Position numbers and translations under genes: made by a program. The notes under the pieces were generated by a model, which had not been told where the DNA came from, did no database searches, and saw nothing but the letters and a program-made list of their open reading frames with translations. A stretch of DNA of 64,000 bases, from assembly GCA_039105265.1 (NCBI GenBank), contig JAPFFF010000022.1, forward strand, positions 1,674,001 to 1,738,000, read 5' to 3'. Below are positions 39,408 to 48,476 of the stretch, piece by piece. Positions within the stretch are counted from its first letter, which is position 1. Every line of letters begins with the position of its first letter. Origin of the DNA: Tritrichomonas musculus. Taxonomy: Eukaryota; Parabasalia; Tritrichomonadida; Tritrichomonadidae.

Positions 39408-40526
39408 ATGAGTAAAGAAGAACCAAGCCCATATGAAAAATTATACAACAAAGCTAAATGGAGGACCTTGGACAAATACCTTAGCATGGCAAAACAAGAG
39501 AATCTGAATGAAGAGGAAGCAAAGAAATACTTTGATGAAAGAGTAGTACATGATAAGAGAGTACCAAAAGCACAATATATACCTATCGTATCGAAACACC
39601 CTGATGGTTATCAAATGGATACCTTCATTAACAATAAAGAGGCAGGTGGGTTGAATTATCTAATGTTCATCAATATCAACACCAGAAAAGCATATGCATA
39701 TCCTATGAATGGTAAAGGAGCAAGAGAAGTATTGGCAGCACTTCATAAATTTGTTAATGATGTACCTCATGTATATTCAATAACAAGTGATGAGGATGCT
39801 GCATATTTATCATCAACTGTATTAGACTTCATGAGAGAGAAGAACATAAAATACCGAACAACAACTGAGAATAACCATAATGTACTTGGCATTATTAATA
39901 GATTTATGAGAACTATAAGAGATGCTATTGGTGAAAATAGGTTTATTCAACCAAAGGAGATGCATGATTTGGTAAACATATATAATAACTCTCCTCATAG
40001 GTCTTTAGATAATAAAGCACCTAATGATATTACTCCAGAGGATGAAATAAAGTACATCCAAAAGAATGCACGCATTAACCCATATCATTTTAATCCAGGT
40101 GAGAAGGTCAGGTTAGTACTCGAAAAAGAACCATTTGGTAAAAGAAGAAGTAATTTGTCTAATGAGTCTTATATAGTTGACTCACAAAAAGGTAACCAGT
40201 TTGTGGTCAAGTCCAAAGATGGTTCAACAAGTTCATTCCCTGGATATAGGTTGTTAAGGACAAGAGACAAAAGGATTAAAGTAGCTGAAAGACTAAATGA
40301 AGGTAAAGAAGGTATTATTGAAAAAATATATAACTTTGATGAAGATACTGGTAAGTATGATTTAAAATGGGAAGGAGTCGAAGGTGATGATGCCTTTGCT
40401 AGACAAACTATTAGAGATGTAAGGAGAGGTAATCCATTAGTACTTGGTACAGCAGAAAGACAATATTGGTTGGAACAAAAGAAGAAAGGAGAACCAATAC
40501 CAGATAAAATTATGAAATACATTTAA
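39408..40526 (+). CDS. Retroviral-type (DDE) integrase
   Basis: 372 residues. The catalytic core spans about 60-175, with QMDTF (Asp 71), ITSDEDAAY (Asp 128/130) and HNVLGIINRFMRTIRD (about 158-172). The N-terminal helices probably form the DNA-binding head, and the C-terminal SH3/chromo-like segment includes PYHFNPGEKVRLV. It inserts the element by cutting at the terminal repeats and makes the 5 bp duplication seen at both ends. It is closely related to the split integrase in element A. Confidence 0.88.
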   Translation: MSKEEPSPYEKLYNKAKWRTLDKYLSMAKQENLNEEEAKKYFDERVVHDKRVPKAQYIPIVSKHPDGYQMDTFINNKEAGGLNYLMFININTRKAYAYPMNGKGAREVLAALHKFVNDVPHVYSITSDEDAAYLSSTVLDFMREKNIKYRTTTENNHNVLGIINRFMRTIRDAIGENRFIQPKEMHDLVNIYNNSPHRSLDNKAPNDITPEDEIKYIQKNARINPYHFNPGEKVRLVLEKEPFGKRRSNLSNESYIVDSQKGNQFVVKSKDGSTSSFPGYRLLRTRDKRIKVAERLNEGKEGIIEKIYNFDEDTGKYDLKWEGVEGDDAFARQTIRDVRRGNPLVLGTAERQYWLEQKKKGEPIPDKIMKYI

Positions 40527-40536
40527 AAATTTGTAA

Positions 40537-41403
40537 ATGGATGAACCCCCAAGTGCAGAACTAATAAATAAAGTAGAAACATTGATTAAAGAAACCTTAC
40601 GGAAGAACATGAAAGAAATAGATGGAGCATTAATTAAACCATTATCACCTGATTATCCTTTTAGCACAAACGGTATATACTTTTTAATTGGTAAACCAGG
40701 TGCTGGTAAAAGTTTTTGGATATGGAGACATATTATGATAACAGAGAGGTTGTTTAAACATCCATACTACCAAAAGATAATATTTTGCTCAAGCTCTGGT
40801 AAAATGGATAAAACAGCTGAAACACTTAATAAACAGATACAATCAAGAATCGATTATGTAAAGGAAAGAGAATTAATGAGTTATCTAAAACGACATCTTC
40901 GAAGAAAGATAAAGTATTATGCCATTGTCAAATATGTACTATCTCGAATGAAAGAAACCAATGACGAAATGAGGAGGCTCATTGAGAAGCATCATTTAAA
41001 TGAGCTCAATGATAAAATAATATATATAGCCAATAAGTTAGTCAAATATGAAACATCATCATATCCATATAATACATTATTGATACTAGATGATTGTGCA
41101 GGTAGTGATTTATTAAAGAATGGTAATAGTGAATTTATCAAGTTGTTAACCAAAACAAGACACTATAATTTAACATGTATCATGGCAATACAAACAATTC
41201 GATTTGTTCATATGAATGCTAAAAGGTTAGCAACAGATATCATATGTTATACAGGATATAGTGAGGAAGATTTTACGAGCTTGTTGCAACAAACAAATAA
41301 CTCATTAAATACTAAACAGACAGTAGCTGAGTACCTACAACATAAAGAACCACATGAAAAATTCGTAATGAATATTTCTGCTAATAAGTACTATTTTGAA
41401 TAA
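40537..41403 (+). CDS. A32/FtsK-like genome-packaging ATPase
   Basis: 288 residues. Walker A is GKPGAGKS (52-59), Walker B is LLILDD (about 181), then the TKTRHYNLTCIMAIQT block. Conserved with 10860-11711 across almost the full length, including the basic YLKRHLRRKIKYY segment. It follows the integrase by 10 bases. Expected to translocate element DNA into capsids. Confidence 0.9.
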   Translation: MDEPPSAELINKVETLIKETLRKNMKEIDGALIKPLSPDYPFSTNGIYFLIGKPGAGKSFWIWRHIMITERLFKHPYYQKIIFCSSSGKMDKTAETLNKQIQSRIDYVKERELMSYLKRHLRRKIKYYAIVKYVLSRMKETNDEMRRLIEKHHLNELNDKIIYIANKLVKYETSSYPYNTLLILDDCAGSDLLKNGNSEFIKLLTKTRHYNLTCIMAIQTIRFVHMNAKRLATDIICYTGYSEEDFTSLLQQTNNSLNTKQTVAEYLQHKEPHEKFVMNISANKYYFE

Positions 41404-41421
41404 TTTTTTATTATTTTTTAA

Positions 41422-41877
41422 ATGGGAATTCAACGTCATTCAGAAGAAGATTATTGGAAGCCAAATTATGCTAAACAAAAAGAATTTTCTCCATGGCAAA
41501 CGATAATAAAAGGAGGAGTAGGTTTAGGTGGTAAATTATTAATGGGAGCTGCAGATAGTTTTACTGGAGGTCTTGCAAGTAAATTATTGGATGCTTCAGC
41601 AGGTGGATTAACCAAGCATGCTGGTGTTATTGGTTCAGTTGCAAGAGGTCTTGGTGAAAGCTTCTTGAGCGATAAAACAAGAAATAGATTAGCAAACATA
41701 GCTGACACAGCATTAAAATATGTCCCAGAAGGAAATGTGAAAACTGCCTTGTCATCAATTAATAAATCTGCAAAAGGCGATTCAGTTGGTGCACCTCTTG
41801 AAAAGCCAACATTTTCATCTAATTCATTAAAAGAGAGTGAATTTACTACAAACAATCATGCGAGAACTTACATCTGA
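41422..41877 (+). CDS. Gly/Ala-rich small virion-module protein
   Basis: 151 residues. An N-terminal charged leader is followed by a Gly/Ala/Leu-rich amphipathic region (GGVGLGGKLLMGAADSF). Its position matches 10427-10831 of A, and composition recalls adenovirus pVI or core proteins. That is an analogy only. Confidence 0.6.
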   Translation: MGIQRHSEEDYWKPNYAKQKEFSPWQTIIKGGVGLGGKLLMGAADSFTGGLASKLLDASAGGLTKHAGVIGSVARGLGESFLSDKTRNRLANIADTALKYVPEGNVKTALSSINKSAKGDSVGAPLEKPTFSSNSLKESEFTTNNHARTYI

Positions 41878-41926
41878 TGAAAACTCAATAAAACTCAATT
41901 TATGGACTTTTTTTGTTTATTTTTAA

Positions 41927-42463
41927 ATGTCAAAACATCTAACAGGTTCTAAGAGACTTGCGGTTATTCATAAATGGTTGAATGGAAGGGATGACCCAGA
42001 TTGGGAAGTTTTGCCAACAAAGAAGAAAGACAAGTATATAGTAAAACCCCGAAAAACTCCAATTCGTCAAGATTCTCAAGAAAACTCAGAAAGTGAAAAT
42101 ATCGAAGAAACTCAAGAAAACTCAAATAGTGATGATTTTGAAGAAACTCCCAGAAAGTCATTAAGTTCGAAAGCTGCACGAAAACCTCCAAAACCACGAA
42201 AACCTCAACAAACATATGACCCTACTGTGAATGAAGAAATACTCAAACAATTAAAATCACTAGGTGAAGAAATGAAGATAAGTCGAGAAAAGAAAGAACA
42301 GAGACGAATGATAAAAGAGGTTGTTGATAAAAGAATGAGTCAACCAAGACAACAATATGTTCCTGAAGAACCACCACAACAATATGAAGAACCACCACAA
42401 CAATATATACCTCCTCAACGAATAATGGGTAGGAGAAATCGCATCTTTGAAGATATGATGTAA
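41927..42463 (+). CDS. Lys/Pro-rich virion-module protein
   Basis: 178 residues, homologous to 9555-10154 of A. It has the KRxxxIxKWLxGRDDP head, the PTKKKDKYIV block and an EILKQLKSLGEE helix. The Pro/Gln-rich tail (PPQQYEEPPQQY) replaces the PEPV repeats of A. Likely scaffold or internal virion protein next to the capsid gene. Confidence 0.7.
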   Translation: MSKHLTGSKRLAVIHKWLNGRDDPDWEVLPTKKKDKYIVKPRKTPIRQDSQENSESENIEETQENSNSDDFEETPRKSLSSKAARKPPKPRKPQQTYDPTVNEEILKQLKSLGEEMKISREKKEQRRMIKEVVDKRMSQPRQQYVPEEPPQQYEEPPQQYIPPQRIMGRRNRIFEDMM

Positions 42464-42481
42464 ATTTTTTTCATCTAAAAA

Positions 42482-44164
42482 ATGCTCAACAAGGAACAAT
42501 ATATGAGAACCTCAGCTGAGGTTTGTACCCAAATTGCATCCTATTTTGATGTTGTCGATAATTGCATTTCACTTAGTGATACAAATAAAGCATACTCATT
42601 AAATCCACAAACTTCGTATTCACCATCACCACCAATTAAGAGTGGTTCATATACAACATGTATTATATCTCCTAATACTCATAATACAGCAGATATATAT
42701 AATGGCTTTATTCGAGCAGATATGAAAGTGATGATAAAAATAGACAAGCCAATTCTAAGTGATTTAGAAAATGTCAGTGGTTATAATTTTGGTAAGGTAT
42801 GGTTTGGTTTTAAGGATGCTCGAGATGCTGTTGAGAAGTATGAAATTGTAGCTAATGGTATGACGCTTTATACCCAGAACTTTGGATGTGAAGAATCCTT
42901 TTTAACTGCATGTTGTGCAAATGAAGTTACTAAAAGAGCTGATATATATAGTAAAGCAAGACATAAGGATATTTGGAATGATACTCATGGAAGGAGATGT
43001 GGTTTTGTTGCAAATCTTAACAAAGATGTGACTTCCGTCACTGAAACAATTAGATTAAAGATTGATTTACGACGATTCCTACCATTATCTAATATCAAGT
43101 ACTTGCCAGCATTTGCAGGTAAAATCGAATTACGTCTATACTTTTCAACAGCTGGTATGGTATATTGTCCAGTTGGTTTTGAAAAGAGCTTGGTTGCTAA
43201 TCCACATATAATGAAAGACTTCAATGTTGATGAAATTACCAATGAATTTCAACCTATTGGAGAACCAATATGGATGTGGACAAGTACCGAAAAAATAGCA
43301 ATGGATAAGATTAATCACCCCAAGAATCTTCCACCTGTTGGTGAAAATCATGGAGGGGCATATGAAGTCGCAGGAGCTAACAATACTAAGGCAAGAGTTG
43401 ACCGAACAATTTACAGTGATTGGAGAACTTGGAGTGTTGTTGATTATTCCATTGAAGAATGCGCGAGTATTATACCTTGTTTTGGTATTCATGAATCTGT
43501 ATATACAGCACTTGTTCAAAGATATGCTAACCCACAACATCCACTTACATTCCCAACACAGATTATGTCATTTTACACTTGTACAAGACCTCTTAATAAT
43601 GAACAAGATAAAGCAACTATTACTATTACACCTAATTTTGTAGATAGTATGTTTTGCTTATTCCCACTCAAGCATACGCATAAGACATACTTCAAGAATC
43701 CTATGTTTGAAGCATTTCATATGAATTGTGGTAATTACAACAATATTCCTGCTAAAGCATTTGGTACTAATGGTAAGTATCCAGAGTTCCTCGAATATTG
43801 CCAGAATGCAATGAACATGAATGGAGAGCAAAATGGATTTAACAAAGAGGTTATAGCAAGTCTAGCTAATGAGTATCAATATAATGAAAATACAACAGGT
43901 TATTATCCAAATGATAGGTCCTCATTCTTCATAGGTCTTCCAACTGAAACGGATGGAACATATCAACAAGGTCTTTCAAGTCTTGCACCTATTAACTTCG
44001 AACTGATATGTAGTCAAAAGGCAGATAATCCATTTAGAAAGGAAGTTGATACGCCTCCATTATTATGCTTATTAACAGATATATCAATTAGTATTTTGAT
44101 TAGACCAAATGGTATGCCACCATCAGTACGTATTGGTCCTTATGATTTAACAACCCCTGAATAA
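42482..44164 (+). CDS. Major capsid protein (double jelly-roll type)
   Basis: 560 residues. Family blocks TSAEVCTQIASYFD, TADIYNGFI, DLRRFLPLSNIKYLP, FAGKIELR and a final VRIGPYDLTT are shared with the 538 aa capsid protein of A. The difference in length is mostly a loop between the two halves (about 270-310). Expected to form the icosahedral shell. Confidence 0.9.
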   Translation: MLNKEQYMRTSAEVCTQIASYFDVVDNCISLSDTNKAYSLNPQTSYSPSPPIKSGSYTTCIISPNTHNTADIYNGFIRADMKVMIKIDKPILSDLENVSGYNFGKVWFGFKDARDAVEKYEIVANGMTLYTQNFGCEESFLTACCANEVTKRADIYSKARHKDIWNDTHGRRCGFVANLNKDVTSVTETIRLKIDLRRFLPLSNIKYLPAFAGKIELRLYFSTAGMVYCPVGFEKSLVANPHIMKDFNVDEITNEFQPIGEPIWMWTSTEKIAMDKINHPKNLPPVGENHGGAYEVAGANNTKARVDRTIYSDWRTWSVVDYSIEECASIIPCFGIHESVYTALVQRYANPQHPLTFPTQIMSFYTCTRPLNNEQDKATITITPNFVDSMFCLFPLKHTHKTYFKNPMFEAFHMNCGNYNNIPAKAFGTNGKYPEFLEYCQNAMNMNGEQNGFNKEVIASLANEYQYNENTTGYYPNDRSSFFIGLPTETDGTYQQGLSSLAPINFELICSQKADNPFRKEVDTPPLLCLLTDISISILIRPNGMPPSVRIGPYDLTTPE

Positions 44165-44195
44165 ACATAAAGAAGGATATTTTATTTTTTTGTAA

Positions 44196-44630
44196 ATGTC
44201 GAATGATTATAGAAGCCCACATGCTGAGATTGTTGGAAGAGAAGGTATGATGTTTAATGAAGCTACCATGAAAAATAAAGACATAGAATTCCAACATTTT
44301 GGTGTATTCAGCAATACTAATACATATTCAGTCACATTCAATCCTTTTATTAATCGACCACCTACTCAGATTATCGAACATGATGAGCCTGTTAGATTTC
44401 CAGATACTCGAGAACATATAACGAAACCTCTACATGAACCTCCTGTTAGCATAACTGATGGTGGATTTTATAGACATATTGGTCAACATGATAAACCAGT
44501 ACCTCTACTACCAAAATATCTTAAGAAGCCTGAACCACCTGCTATGCAAGGTAGAGCAAGAGAATATAATAAACAAGATATTAGATATGGACCTACACAA
44601 CATGTTATTACTCAAAACAATATCTATTAA
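44196..44630 (+). CDS. Small Pro/His-rich virion-module protein
   Basis: 144 residues. MFNEAT and NTNTYSVTFNPFINRPP match the 75 aa protein of A (10189-10416), which sits elsewhere in the module. The rest is Pro/His/Tyr-rich without a recognised domain. Likely a minor virion protein. Confidence 0.6.
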   Translation: MSNDYRSPHAEIVGREGMMFNEATMKNKDIEFQHFGVFSNTNTYSVTFNPFINRPPTQIIEHDEPVRFPDTREHITKPLHEPPVSITDGGFYRHIGQHDKPVPLLPKYLKKPEPPAMQGRAREYNKQDIRYGPTQHVITQNNIY

Positions 44631-44650
44631 AAGTTTTTTTTCAAACTTAA

Positions 44651-45175
44651 ATGATTAAGAAGAGAAGTACAACTAATGGAGTTCAAGCAAATGTATCTTT
44701 AGAACCATCAGCAGCTGCATCATCTACATCAAACATCAACAACAACATTATTATTAATAAGAGAGATGATGGCAAGGAAGACATTGTTATTACAAGAGAC
44801 ATTGGAGTGCAAACTGAACCTGTTGAAGTTGAACCAGATGTAAGGAATGTTATACTTGAAGCATATGCACAAATACTACTTAATCAAGACAAAGCACTAC
44901 TAGCTAATATTATATCAAAGAAATGTATCATAGTACCTATTGAATCTCTTTGCAACATCATCAAAGCAATACTACATGTAAATGAAGTTGAAGTACAACT
45001 TAATGAAGATGTTGGATGTTGTGCAGCAAAGAGTAGTCCAATACAAAAAATTGATGCTATAAAAATCATTAAAGATAATGGAGAAGTAGTTATTGATTTG
45101 AAACAAGTATATAATAAAGAATATAATGAACTTGTTAATAATTATCATGTATGTTTAAAATATTGTATAGTATAA
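44651..45175 (+). CDS. Conserved Maverick virion-module protein (MIKKR family)
   Basis: 174 residues. MIKKRSTTNG, Ser/Asn linker, KRDDGKEDIVITRDI and SSPIQKIDAIKI are conserved with 7056-7583 of A. Directly after the conserved block it carries IGVQTEPVE, a QT motif absent at that place in A. Unknown fold; last gene of the rightward virion series. Confidence 0.75.
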   Translation: MIKKRSTTNGVQANVSLEPSAAASSTSNINNNIIINKRDDGKEDIVITRDIGVQTEPVEVEPDVRNVILEAYAQILLNQDKALLANIISKKCIIVPIESLCNIIKAILHVNEVEVQLNEDVGCCAAKSSPIQKIDAIKIIKDNGEVVIDLKQVYNKEYNELVNNYHVCLKYCIV

Positions 45176-45202
45176 AAAATTAGAAGTAGTTATTTTTTAC
45201 TC

Positions 45203-45565
45203 TTACTCCTTATCTTTTGGTGATGAAGCTTCTTGTTCATCATCTTCTTGTGTCTCTTGCGAGTCAGACACTATTGGCACTTGAAAGCCAAGAGGTTTTG
45301 GTTTTGGAGATTGTGGATTCTTTTTGATATAAACCTCACAGGTAGTGAGATTCATTTGAGTAAGTGCACCAGCAATCTTGTTCAAGTTGGTTTGTATCAA
45401 AGGGTCATAGTTGATGCAGACACTAGATGGTGTAGAGTTTGTTATTTTTTGGTTGAACAGGAATACAACCTCTTTAACAGCATTGGTGATTTCAGCATTA
45501 GCACTTTTTATATCATTCTTTTGCTGTTTTTGGTATTCTTTGAAGTCTTTTGCGGTAGACGACAT
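45203..45565 (-). CDS. Hypothetical acidic-tailed protein (120 aa)
   Basis: Starts MSSTAKDFKEYQ at 45565, chosen because ATCACTTCATTTTTTAAAATG directly precedes it. The N-terminal half is helical, then a Pro/Lys linker and a Glu/Asp/Ser tail (DSQETQEDDEQE). Its divergent neighbour starts 57 bases away. Function unknown. Confidence 0.58.
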   Translation of the reverse strand: MSSTAKDFKEYQKQQKNDIKSANAEITNAVKEVVFLFNQKITNSTPSSVCINYDPLIQTNLNKIAGALTQMNLTTCEVYIKKNPQSPKPKPLGFQVPIVSDSQETQEDDEQEASSPKDKE

Positions 45566-45622
45566 TTTAAAAAATGAAGTGATTTTGAAAAAATAATTCA
45601 ATTTTTTATCTCCAATGAAATC

Positions 45623-45889
45623 ATGAGCCAAAATTTAGATTTAGGTGAGTTCAAAGAAACAGCCATTATCAAAAAACTCAAGAAGTCGAAAAGCAAAGAG
45701 AATCTTCAGAGTGTCGAAAAAAGAGGAAGGAAACCAAAATATGCAACAGTTGAAGAAAGAAATGAAGCACGTAAGAAACAACAAAAGGCATATCGTGAAA
45801 GAAAGAAAAACGAATTACAAAGTATGAAAGATAAAATAAAAGAATATGAAAATAAAGAGGTATCACATGAGGAAAAAGGTAGCTTATGA
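45623..45889 (+). CDS. Small basic DNA-binding-like protein (AT-hook/bZIP-like)
   Basis: 88 residues. KRGRKPKYAT is AT-hook-like, then EARKKQQKAYRERKKNELQ resembles a bZIP basic region, followed by a short coil (MKDKIKEYENKE). This GR-x-(P)-KYAT-x-EE-(R/K)-x-EA(R/K) layout is common in small DNA-binding proteins of transposons and viruses. A regulatory or DNA-packaging role is likely. The last codons run into the following 19 bp tandem repeat. Confidence 0.6.
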   Translation: MSQNLDLGEFKETAIIKKLKKSKSKENLQSVEKRGRKPKYATVEERNEARKKQQKAYRERKKNELQSMKDKIKEYENKEVSHEEKGSL

Positions 45890-46020
45890 GGAAAAAGGTA
45901 GCTTATGAGGAAAAAGGTAGCTTATGAGGAAAAAGGTAGCTTATGAGGAAAAAGGTAGCTTATGAGGAAAAAGGTAGCTTATGAGGAAAAAGTAGCTTAT
46001 GAGGAAAAAGGTAGCTTATG
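45866..46020. repeat. 19 bp tandem repeat (GAGGAAAAAGGTAGCTTAT)
   Basis: About eight near-exact copies of GAGGAAAAAGGTAGCTTAT, one of them a base shorter. The array starts in the 3' end of the preceding gene and abuts the next array. Confidence 0.92.
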
Positions 46021-46348
46021 ACCTCGAAAAAAAACAAGTACCTCGAAAAAAAACAAGTACCTCGAAAAAAAAAAAACAAGTACCTCGAAAAAAAACAAGT
46101 ACCTCGAAAAAAAACAAGTAAAAAAAAAAAACAAGTACCTCGAAAAAAAACAAGTAGCTAAAAAAAAAAAACAAGTAAAAAAAAACAAGTACCTCGAAAA
46201 AAAACAAGTACCTCGAAAAAAAACAAGTACCTCGAAAAAAAAACAAGTACCTCAAGTACCTCGAAAAAAAACAAGTACCTCGAAAAAAAACAAGTACCTC
46301 GAAAAAAAACAAGTACCTCTCAAGTACCTCGAAAAAAAACAAGTAGTT
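46020..46348. repeat. Tandem repeat ACCTCGAAAAAAAACAAGT with variants
   Basis: Fifteen or more copies of ACCTCGAAAAAAAACAAGT with variable A-tracts and some short forms (CAAGTACCT, AAAAAAACAAGTA). The words ACCTCG and AACAAGT also occur in the terminal repeat array of this element, so it may be an internal offshoot. No gene is assigned. Confidence 0.88.
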
Positions 46349-46361
46349 AAAAAATTTTTAG

Positions 46362-46787
46362 TTATTCATTTTTCTTGTAGTACATTGTGATGAACTTCTT
46401 GTTTCTTTTCACTTTCTTATGTGTAAAGTGTCTCTTTGTTCCATCGAGATGCCCGAAACCAAGTCGAGTAATAGGTAGTTCATGACCAAAGAACATGTTG
46501 TACAAGTTAACAATGTCTCTTGCAGGATAACAATCTTTCTCGAGGTTGTCAAACCATTCATCGTACCTCTTTTTTTGTTTTGCTCGAAGTCGATGTGCAT
46601 CATTTTCAAGAGCATGAGCATAATTTTCACACATCGTTCTTAAATTTGATGTATCATCTTCAACTTTTAGTTGAGATATTTTTTTCGACATGTTTATATT
46701 TATTTTGTAGTCGAATGAATCACAACCTTTAGGAGGTGTTTGTTTTTGTAAAATATCTTCTATTTTATCTTCTTCTTCATTCATCAT
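46362..46787 (-). CDS. Hypothetical protein with C-terminal DNA-binding-like domain
   Basis: 141 residues. The N-terminus is acidic, the middle helical (ENYAHALENDAHRLRAKQKK), and the C-terminal 65 residues (YDEWFDNLEKDCYPARDIVN...) match the end of the 21715-22899 protein of element D. A winged-helix-like fold is suspected from the W, LYN and FG spacing and the basic end. ATCACTATTATTTTATTAATG precedes the start. Confidence 0.6.
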   Translation of the reverse strand: MMNEEEDKIEDILQKQTPPKGCDSFDYKININMSKKISQLKVEDDTSNLRTMCENYAHALENDAHRLRAKQKKRYDEWFDNLEKDCYPARDIVNLYNMFFGHELPITRLGFGHLDGTKRHFTHKKVKRNKKFITMYYKKNE

Positions 46788-46979
46788 TAATAAAATAATA
46801 GTGATATTAATAAATATATTTTTTTAAAATTTCAATATATTTTATTTTTTTTTAATTCAATTTTTGAATTTTTATAGTGTATTTAACTTTTTCAAAGAAA
46901 AATATCCACCTTCGAGTTTTTCTACGAAATTTAAAATTTAGTGATATCAACAAGAAAATTAATCATTTTTATACTTGTA

Positions 46980-48409
46980 ATGTCATACAACTACAGCTCA
47001 GACAGCGATGTTAGTCTATTTGACTCGATCGAGCAATTGGGTCAACAAGCTCCACCATCAGATCCGCCATCAGCTCCACCCGCAGACGATTGGTTCAAGA
47101 ACATGACCCCAGAACAACTCGAATCAATGAAGCAGTACATCATGAAGCAGCAAGAAGAAGCAGCTAGATTAAAGAAGCAGCAAGAAGAAGATGAAGCAAG
47201 AAGGAAGAAGAAGCAGCTAGATTAAAGAAGCACAAGAAGAAGAAGCAAAAGGAAGAAGCAGCAACAAGAAGAAGAAGAAGAAGAAGAAGGAAGAAGCAGC
47301 AACAAGAAGAAGAAGAAGAAAGGAAGAAGCAGCAACAAGAAGAAGAAGCAGCAACAAGAAGGAAGAAGCAGCAACAAGAAGAAGAAGAAGCATTAGCAAG
47401 ATTGAAGCAAGAAGACGATGCAAGAAGGAAGAAGCAGCAGTACGTGCCATTTTCGAGTAAAGTATTTCCACCACCTCGATATCATCCACTCCTTCCTCCT
47501 ACACCAAATACATTACCAAAAATACCACCACCACCTCCAAGACTTGGTCCTATATCCAGACCATCTGGATTTACAGAACCGCAGAAGACAAGTACTAATC
47601 CGAAGGAAGAAACAAAAATCGAAGATGTTGTTGAAGAACCATCACCAGCTCGCAAAGAACCATACAAGCCACCGAAAAGTGTTCATGAAATGAAATCCAA
47701 TAGTGATTATAAGGAGGATAATGTTCGTCCATTCGACTTTCGAGAAGAAATGGAACGATTAATAGAAGAAAATGAAAACTTGAAAGACCGATTAACGAAG
47801 TTGGAGGAGAAAATGACTGGTGTAGAATTTCACATTGAAGACATCAATCACAATGCTGAAGAACTCAGGAAAGACATTGATAATAGCGACGAATACGCAC
47901 TCGAGCTGATGAAATTGGAACTTACTCCAAAAAAGGTGGCGAAGTACATTAACAAAATTCACGATCTGAAGAAGGACGTGGCGGATCTGAAAAATGCTCA
48001 ACAAGCTGGTCCTCCAACAACTGATTCATTTGCAGAGAAGTATGTAAGAACTCAATTGATGGACAACGAACTAGACCATCTTCGATACATGTTTGACACC
48101 ATTCCCCAGACTTCTACAGCTGAACAAACATCATTGTTCAAGACATATGGATGGAAGTTGTCCAATTGCATTTATCATCTTCGACCATACTTATCACCAG
48201 AAGAGAAAGAGAAGTTGGACAATTCATGCGACTTCGTTAAAAAAGACAGGAGGCAATCACCGAAACAAGTGATGAAGAACATCAAAACCTTCAATGAAGG
48301 TATGATAAAGAACCAATATCAACAAAAATCTGATATGAAGTCGAAAGGAAATGAATTCCAATATAATTTTCCACATCTAGATGATGATGATAATGGATAT
48401 CCTCAATAA
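46980..48409 (+). CDS. Coiled-coil accessory protein region upstream of the polymerase
   Basis: Starts MSYNYSSDSDVSLFDSIEQL, followed by a Pro-rich segment, a long Lys/Gln/Glu low-complexity repeat built from AGAAGAAGCAGCAACAAGAA words, a second Pro-rich segment and coiled coils (EEMERLIEENENLKDRLTKL). The region looks broken, with about one break; an assembly error in the repetitive part is possible. It ends 67 bases before the polymerase start. Position suggests a partner in DNA replication, such as a terminal-protein or scaffold role, but no signature supports a specific function. Confidence 0.5.
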
Positions 48410-48476
48410 ACAATTAATTTTTTAACTTTTTCTTTTGTTTTTATTTTTATCGTTTCACTTTTATTTTGTGTTAAAC

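Noticed and set aside
46016-46342. Phe-rich minus-strand frames
   Set aside because: Translation of the ACCTCGAAAAAAAACAAGT tandem repeat only.
47217-47489. Leu-rich minus-strand frame resembling a membrane protein
   Set aside because: Reverse reading of the AAG/CAG-type repeat in the coiled-coil region.
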